Both the position numbers and the translations under genes were made by a program. 10,802 nucleotides of DNA, taken from contig JAKAFQ010000099.1 of assembly GCA_021817875.1 (NCBI GenBank), positions 1 through 10,802 on the forward strand, written 5' to 3'. This DNA comes from Pseudomonadota bacterium. Lineage in GTDB: Bacteria; Pseudomonadota; Gammaproteobacteria; Steroidobacterales; Steroidobacteraceae. This document shows positions 7,119-10,802 of this stretch, piece after piece (the first letter of the stretch is position 1; each line of letters starts with the position of its first letter). The notes beneath the pieces are model-generated. The model did not search any database. It had not been told where the DNA came from and was given only the letters and a program-made list of their open reading frames with translations.

Positions 7119-7294
7119 GGTTGTTCGGAGCTTCCAGGAAGCGGGAGTGTGCGCCCGGGCACATGATGTTGACCAGCCCCCGGCGCACGGCCGCGCCCGC
7201 CGCTTTGCCTCGTACACACTTGACCCGGACAGGGATGCGTGCGCCGGTCGGTTCGGGCGCCGTGTGTCGTGACAGCTGGCCGCGTTCCCTGCGC

Positions 7295-7324
7295 CTTGTA
7301 GAGTATGATCCGTGCGCCAGACAA
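7295..7324 (-). promoter_or_regulatory. Candidate promoter for the small ORF and SPFH gene
   Basis: On the minus strand TTGTCT (7319-7324) and TACAAG (7295-7300) are separated by 18 bases, each matching consensus at four of six positions. It overlaps the plus-strand TATGAT, so the two promoters would compete. Weak prediction. Confidence 0.22.
7304..7309 (+). promoter_or_regulatory. Candidate -10 element for the M16 protease gene
   Basis: TATGAT matches TATAAT at five of six positions in otherwise GC-rich sequence. No good -35 is found 16-18 bases upstream. It would give a leader of about 135 bases. Confidence 0.3.
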
Positions 7325-7342
7325 AACCCACCGCACGTCTGA

Positions 7343-7368
7343 CCGCGGAGCGACGCGCTGCGCCGCGG
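7343..7368 (+). other. GC-rich hairpin in the M16 protease leader
   Basis: CCGCGG at 7343-7348 can pair with CCGCGG at 7363-7368, enclosing a second stem agcg/cgct (7349-7352 with 7356-7359) with a 3-base bulge. If the upstream TATGAT is used, this lies in the 5' leader. It could affect message stability or translation. Confidence 0.4.
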
Positions 7369-7450
7369 GCAGTCGCGTCCGATGTATTGCGTCCGGTGCC
7401 GGCGGCTACCGCTGGTGTGATCGGGCTGGAAAGGAAGTGAGGACTAGACC

Positions 7451-10114
7451 ATGCGATTGAGGCAGATCATGCGATGGGCGCTGCTGGCGACGGTTTTCCT
7501 CGCCGGCCAGGCTCTGGCGGCCGGGGCGCTGCAGGTGACGCGCGCGACGCTCGGCAACGGACTGAGGGTCGTGATCGTGCGCGACCCGCTCGCGCCGGTG
7601 GTGTCCGTGCAGACGAACTACCTCGTCGGCTCGGATCAGGCGCCGAAGGGCTTCCCGGGCACCGCCCACGCGGTCGAGCACATGATGTTCCGCGGCAGTC
7701 CCGGACTCAGCGCGGACCAGCTGGCCGCGATCACGGCCAACATGGGTGGCGTCTTCGACGCCGAGACGTCCTTCAGCACCACCCGGTACTTCTTCGTGGT
7801 GCCCTCGCAGGACCTCGATGTGGCGCTGCACATCGCGGCCATCCGCATGCGGGCGGTGGACATGGCGCCGGCCCAGTGGAAGCTCGAGCGCGGCGCGATC
7901 GAGCAGGAGGTCTCCCGCGACCTGTCCAATCCGGAGTGGAAGTTCTTCACCGAACTGTTTGCCCGGCTGTTCGCCGGCACGCCGTACGCGCACACGCCGC
8001 TCGGCACGCGGCCCTCGTTCAACGCGACACCGGCCGCGATGCTCAAGCGCTTCCACGACCAGTGGTACACGCCGAACAACGCCATCCTGGTGATCGCCGG
8101 CGACGTCGATCCCCGGGCGACGCTCGCCGAGGTCCGCCGGCTGTTCGGGCCGATCCGGCGCCGCGCGCTGCCGCGGCGTCTGCCGTTTCACCTGCAGCCG
8201 GCCGTGGCCGAGACCTACCGGGCGCCCACCGACAGTCCCTACGGGGAGGTCTATCTCGCTTACCGCATGCCCGGCACGCGCAGCAAGGACTACGCGACGG
8301 CTCAGGTGCTGTCGGACGCGCTCGCTTCCAAGCGGGCCGCCCTGTTCGGCATGGGAATGACCGGCAAGGCGCTGTACGGGACATTCTCCGCGTCCATGCT
8401 GCCGAAGGCCGGACTCGGCGCGGCCGTGGGCATTTTCCCGCGCGGCGCCAATCCCGGGCCGATGCTCGCGAGGATGCGGGCCATCCTGCGCCGGGCGGCG
8501 ACTCGGGGCATCGATCCGGCGCTGGTGCAGGCCGCCAAGCGTCAGGCCATGGCGCGGCTCGAATTTCAGAAGAACTCGATCAACGGCCTGGCCGACGCGT
8601 GGTCCGAGGCGCTCGCCGAGGATGGCCTGAATTCACCCGAGGAGATGAGAGCGGCGATCGCGGCCGTGACCCCCGCGGCGGTCGACCGACTGGCCCGTGA
8701 GATCTTCGATCCGGCGCATGCCTTCAGCGCCATCCTGACGCCGCAAAGCTCCGGCAAGCCGGTTTCCAGCAAGGGCTACGGCGGCGCGGAGAGCTTTGCC
8801 GCCAACCCGAGCAAGCCCGTCAGGCTGCCGCGCTGGGCCGCGAGGGCGTTCGTGAAGCTGCCGGCACCGCGTTCGCAGCTGCACCCGGTGCTCTACCTGC
8901 TGCCCAACGGCCTGAAGCTGGTGGTGCAGCCCGAATCGGTGAGCGATACCGTGCAGGTGATGGGTCGCGTGCGGACCAACTCCGACCTGCAGGCCCCCAG
9001 GGGCGAGAAGGGCGTCGGGGAAGTGCTCGACAGTCTGTTCCAGTTCGGCAGTACGCATCTCGACCGGCTGCAGTTCCAGGCCGCGCTCGATGCCATCACC
9101 GCGCGGGAGAGCGCGGGCACGGATTTCTCGCTGCAGGTGCCGGCGAAGTACTTCGCGCGGGGCATGGCGCTGCTGGCCGACAACGAACTGCATCCGGCAT
9201 TCTCGCCGCAGTCATTCGGCTACATGCAGCGCGAAACGGCCGGCAGTTGGCGCGGTCAGCTGCAATCGCCCGGATTCCTCAATGACATCGGGCTGCAGAA
9301 GCTGCTGGTGCCGGCGGGCGATCCATCGCTGCGCCATCCGACGCCTGGCAGCGTCATGAACCTGACCCTGGCCAAGGTGCGGGGCTACTACGCGCGGGTG
9401 TTCCGCCCTGACATGACCACGATCGTCGTGGTGGGCAAAGTCACCCCGAGCGAGGCCATGTGGGTGGTGGCCCAGACCTTCGGCCGCTGGCTCGCGAGCG
9501 GAGCGAAGCCGGAGGTCGACTATCCGCCGGTGCCGCTCAATCGCAGCGGGAGTCTGCACACGCCGGATCGCAGCGCGGTGCAGAACAGCGTGCAGCTTGC
9601 GGAGCTGATTCCGGTGACCCGCGAAAGCCCGGCGCGCTTTGCGCTGCGCCTGGGCAATCAGGTGCTGGGCGGCGGATTCTACGCCTCGTGGCTCTACCAC
9701 GATCTGCGCGAGGAGACCGGGCTGGTGTATTACGTCGGGACGCGCTTCGATCTGGACAAGTACCGCGGTCGCTACACCGTCTCCTATGGGTGTGACCCGG
9801 ACAAGGTGTTCCCTGCACGCAAGCTGATCCTGAAGGACCTGAAGCGCATGCAAAGCGGCGTGCTCCCGGCGATGGACCTCGATCGCGCCAAGGGAATACT
9901 GCTGCGGCAGATTCCCTTGAGCGAGTCGAGCTTCGGCGGAATCGGCGGCCAGCTGCTCACCTATGCGTCACTCGGCGAGCCGCTCGATGAGAACGTCATC
10001 GCGGGCCGGCGCTATCTGGCGCTCACTGCGGCCCAGGTGCAGCAGGCCTATCGCCAGTACATTCGTCTGAACGGTTTCGTCATGGCGGTGAAGGGACCCG
10101 TGCCGACCCGCTGA
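7451..10114 (+). CDS. Secreted M16-family (pitrilysin/insulinase-like) zinc metalloprotease
   Basis: The 887-residue protein carries a signal peptide (basic RLRQIMR, hydrophobic WALLATVFLAG, AxA cleavage near Ala23), so it should act in the periplasm or beyond. The N-terminal M16 domain (about 30-235) has the inverted zinc motif HAVEH: His73 and His77 as ligands and Glu76 as catalytic base. The third ligand is most likely Glu153, 76 residues after His77 as in mitochondrial processing peptidase, with the conserved Glu146 seven before it. YTPNNAILVIAGDVDP at 206-221 is typical. An M16 C-type domain follows (to about 435), then a second half from about 480 that begins LPNGLKLVV but lacks HxxEH. 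The block LGGGFYASWLYHDLREETG at 739-757 is the usual substrate-side motif. ATG 7451 has GAGGA seven bases upstream. It is a catalytically intact tandem M16 enzyme with unknown substrate. Confidence 0.94.
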   Translation: MRLRQIMRWALLATVFLAGQALAAGALQVTRATLGNGLRVVIVRDPLAPVVSVQTNYLVGSDQAPKGFPGTAHAVEHMMFRGSPGLSADQLAAITANMGGVFDAETSFSTTRYFFVVPSQDLDVALHIAAIRMRAVDMAPAQWKLERGAIEQEVSRDLSNPEWKFFTELFARLFAGTPYAHTPLGTRPSFNATPAAMLKRFHDQWYTPNNAILVIAGDVDPRATLAEVRRLFGPIRRRALPRRLPFHLQPAVAETYRAPTDSPYGEVYLAYRMPGTRSKDYATAQVLSDALASKRAALFGMGMTGKALYGTFSASMLPKAGLGAAVGIFPRGANPGPMLARMRAILRRAATRGIDPALVQAAKRQAMARLEFQKNSINGLADAWSEALAEDGLNSPEEMRAAIAAVTPAAVDRLAREIFDPAHAFSAILTPQSSGKPVSSKGYGGAESFAANPSKPVRLPRWAARAFVKLPAPRSQLHPVLYLLPNGLKLVVQPESVSDTVQVMGRVRTNSDLQAPRGEKGVGEVLDSLFQFGSTHLDRLQFQAALDAITARESAGTDFSLQVPAKYFARGMALLADNELHPAFSPQSFGYMQRETAGSWRGQLQSPGFLNDIGLQKLLVPAGDPSLRHPTPGSVMNLTLAKVRGYYARVFRPDMTTIVVVGKVTPSEAMWVVAQTFGRWLASGAKPEVDYPPVPLNRSGSLHTPDRSAVQNSVQLAELIPVTRESPARFALRLGNQVLGGGFYASWLYHDLREETGLVYYVGTRFDLDKYRGRYTVSYGCDPDKVFPARKLILKDLKRMQSGVLPAMDLDRAKGILLRQIPLSESSFGGIGGQLLTYASLGEPLDENVIAGRRYLALTAAQVQQAYRQYIRLNGFVMAVKGPVPTR

Positions 10115-10120
10115 GCCGGG

Positions 10121-10163
10121 ACGGTCGGACGGGCGGGCCTCGGGGGCCGTCCGTCCGGACCGT
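10121..10163. terminator. Long hairpin at the convergent M16 protease/pgl junction
   Basis: Bases 10121-10136 pair with 10147-10163 to form about 16 base pairs, with one G bulged at 10157, one G-U pair and a 10-base loop. It fills most of the 48 bases between the two stops, and its foot overlaps the pgl stop codon. No T-run follows on either strand, so it may end transcription inefficiently, act with Rho or mainly protect 3' ends. Confidence 0.55.
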
Positions 10164-10802
10164 TACGCGGCGCCGCCCTGTTCGGCCGATTCCTCCACCC
10201 ACAGCTGCACCCGAGGACAGCCCTCGACGGCCTGTACGGCGATGACGCCCGGGTCCTGCAGTTCCAGGCCGCGGATCGCCGTCTGTTTGCCGTCCCCGGC
10301 GACGACGAACAGGGGCTCGGTGACCCGAGCGAGAAATTCAGGCGTGACCGTGACGCCGGCGAGACCGTCGGGCCGCTGCACCGCGATGGCGAACCTGCCG
10401 CGGGCACGCTGCAGGTCGGCACTGCGAAAGAGCGAGGCGGTATGTCCGTCGGCGCCGAGGCCCAGCATTCCCAGACCGACCGTCACGCCGCGATCGAGCA
10501 GCATCCTCAGCCGCCGATCGTAATCCTCCGCGGCCTGCTCCAGCGGCAGCTCCGTCCGTACGCGCAGCACCCGTTCCTCGGGCAGGCGCAACGCATCGAG
10601 CAGTGGCCGCGAGCAATGAAAATTGCTGGCTTGCGAGCCGGCCGGAACGTAGCGGTCGTCGGAGTAGAGCAGGTGGAGCGATGCGGCGCGCAGCTCCGGT
10701 TGCCGGCCGATGCGCTTGGCGAGCTGGCGGTAGGCCGGCAGGGGAGTGTGTCCTCCTGAGAGCATGACGGCCATGCCGCCCGGCTCGGCCGCGGCGCGCA
10801 GT
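10163..10802 (-). CDS. pgl: 6-phosphogluconolactonase (partial, N-terminus outside window)
   Basis: Pgl hydrolyses 6-phosphogluconolactone to 6-phosphogluconate, the second step of the oxidative pentose phosphate pathway, in the cytoplasm. About 212 residues are visible and the frame runs off the right edge. The ATG at 10774 is internal: it follows in-frame LRAAAEPGG and leads into the substrate-binding strand AVMLSGGHTPLPAYRQLA, which in the family lies some 40 residues into the protein. Family motifs are SGGHTP, LYSDDRYVPAGSQASNF (the DER-VP-SN block, here with Asp in place of Glu) and GLGADGHTASLF with the catalytic-region histidine. VVAGDGKQTAI follows near the end. The lactonase is convergent with the M16 gene. 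The 6-phosphogluconate dehydrogenase encoded at 5074 performs the next step. Confidence 0.93.
   Translation of the reverse strand, partial: LRAAAEPGGMAVMLSGGHTPLPAYRQLAKRIGRQPELRAASLHLLYSDDRYVPAGSQASNFHCSRPLLDALRLPEERVLRVRTELPLEQAAEDYDRRLRMLLDRGVTVGLGMLGLGADGHTASLFRSADLQRARGRFAIAVQRPDGLAGVTVTPEFLARVTEPLFVVAGDGKQTAIRGLELQDPGVIAVQAVEGCPRVQLWVEESAEQGGAA

Larger units (their letters stand above)
7106..7450. other. 345-base divergent intergenic region
   Basis: No convincing gene is seen on either strand between the small ORF (minus) and the M16 protease (plus). The minus-strand frame stays open up to about 7336, but the added residues look like random translation. The region should hold promoters in both directions. 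Weak candidates overlap each other near 7295-7324 and are listed separately. A stable GC hairpin lies in the protease leader. No T-rich terminator or recognised RNA family was found. Confidence 0.6.

Noticed and set aside
7106..7336. Longer form of the small ORF starting at 7336
   Set aside because: The added residues resemble random translation, and the ATG at 7105 has a well-spaced Shine-Dalgarno.
7406..8191. Minus-strand frame of 261 codons at the start of the M16 gene
   Set aside because: It is antisense to the signal peptide and zinc-site coding region, with shadow-type composition and no domain.
7474..8700. Plus-strand frame of 408 codons inside the M16 gene
   Set aside because: It is an out-of-frame reading of the M16 gene made of Arg/Gly/Ala runs, without its own ribosome site.
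10772..10774. ATG as the start of pgl
   Set aside because: The lactonase motifs begin immediately after it and the frame stays open to the window edge, so the true start lies outside.

Overview
This is a high-GC stretch of bacterial chromosome. Its gene content points to a gammaproteobacterium: kdsD-kdsC-lptC-lptA-lptB on one strand faces ibaG-murA on the other, an arrangement known from Pseudomonas, Xanthomonas and enterics. The GC-rich coding and the lone prohibitin-type gene suggest a xanthomonad-, nevskial- or steroidobacter-like lineage, but that placement is inference. I see no insertion sequence, prophage, tRNA, rRNA or CRISPR array.

Layout. Minus strand, 3413 to 1: kdsD, kdsC, lptC and lptA are packed with short gaps or overlaps. 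A 273-base untranslated gap follows, with nested inverted repeats, and then the first 96 codons of lptB, which runs off the left edge. This block makes the KDO precursor and builds the bridge and ATPase of the lipopolysaccharide export machine. Plus strand, 3535 to 6081: ibaG (BolA family), murA (first committed step of peptidoglycan) and a short-form 6-phosphogluconate dehydrogenase. Minus strand, 7105 to 6114: an unrecognised 56-codon ORF overlaps by four bases the GTG start of a membrane-anchored SPFH/prohibitin-family protein. A 345-base region without genes separates it from a divergent, secreted 887-residue M16 zinc metalloprotease (7451-10114, plus). At the right edge a 6-phosphogluconolactonase gene converges on it and is cut off at its 5' end.

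How the genes fit together. Most serve the cell envelope. The lactonase and the dehydrogenase are consecutive steps that yield ribulose 5-phosphate, which is the substrate of KdsD. KdsD makes arabinose 5-phosphate, and KdsC removes phosphate from KDO 8-phosphate. The window therefore holds four steps of the route from 6-phosphogluconolactone to KDO; KdsA is not here. The SPFH protein and the M16 protease would act at or outside the inner membrane and may belong to envelope protein quality control; this is inference.

The window is mostly conserved housekeeping. The least explained parts are the small ORF with a 17-base palindrome inside it, the interlocked inverted repeats between lptA and lptB, and the possibly leaderless kdsD promoter.
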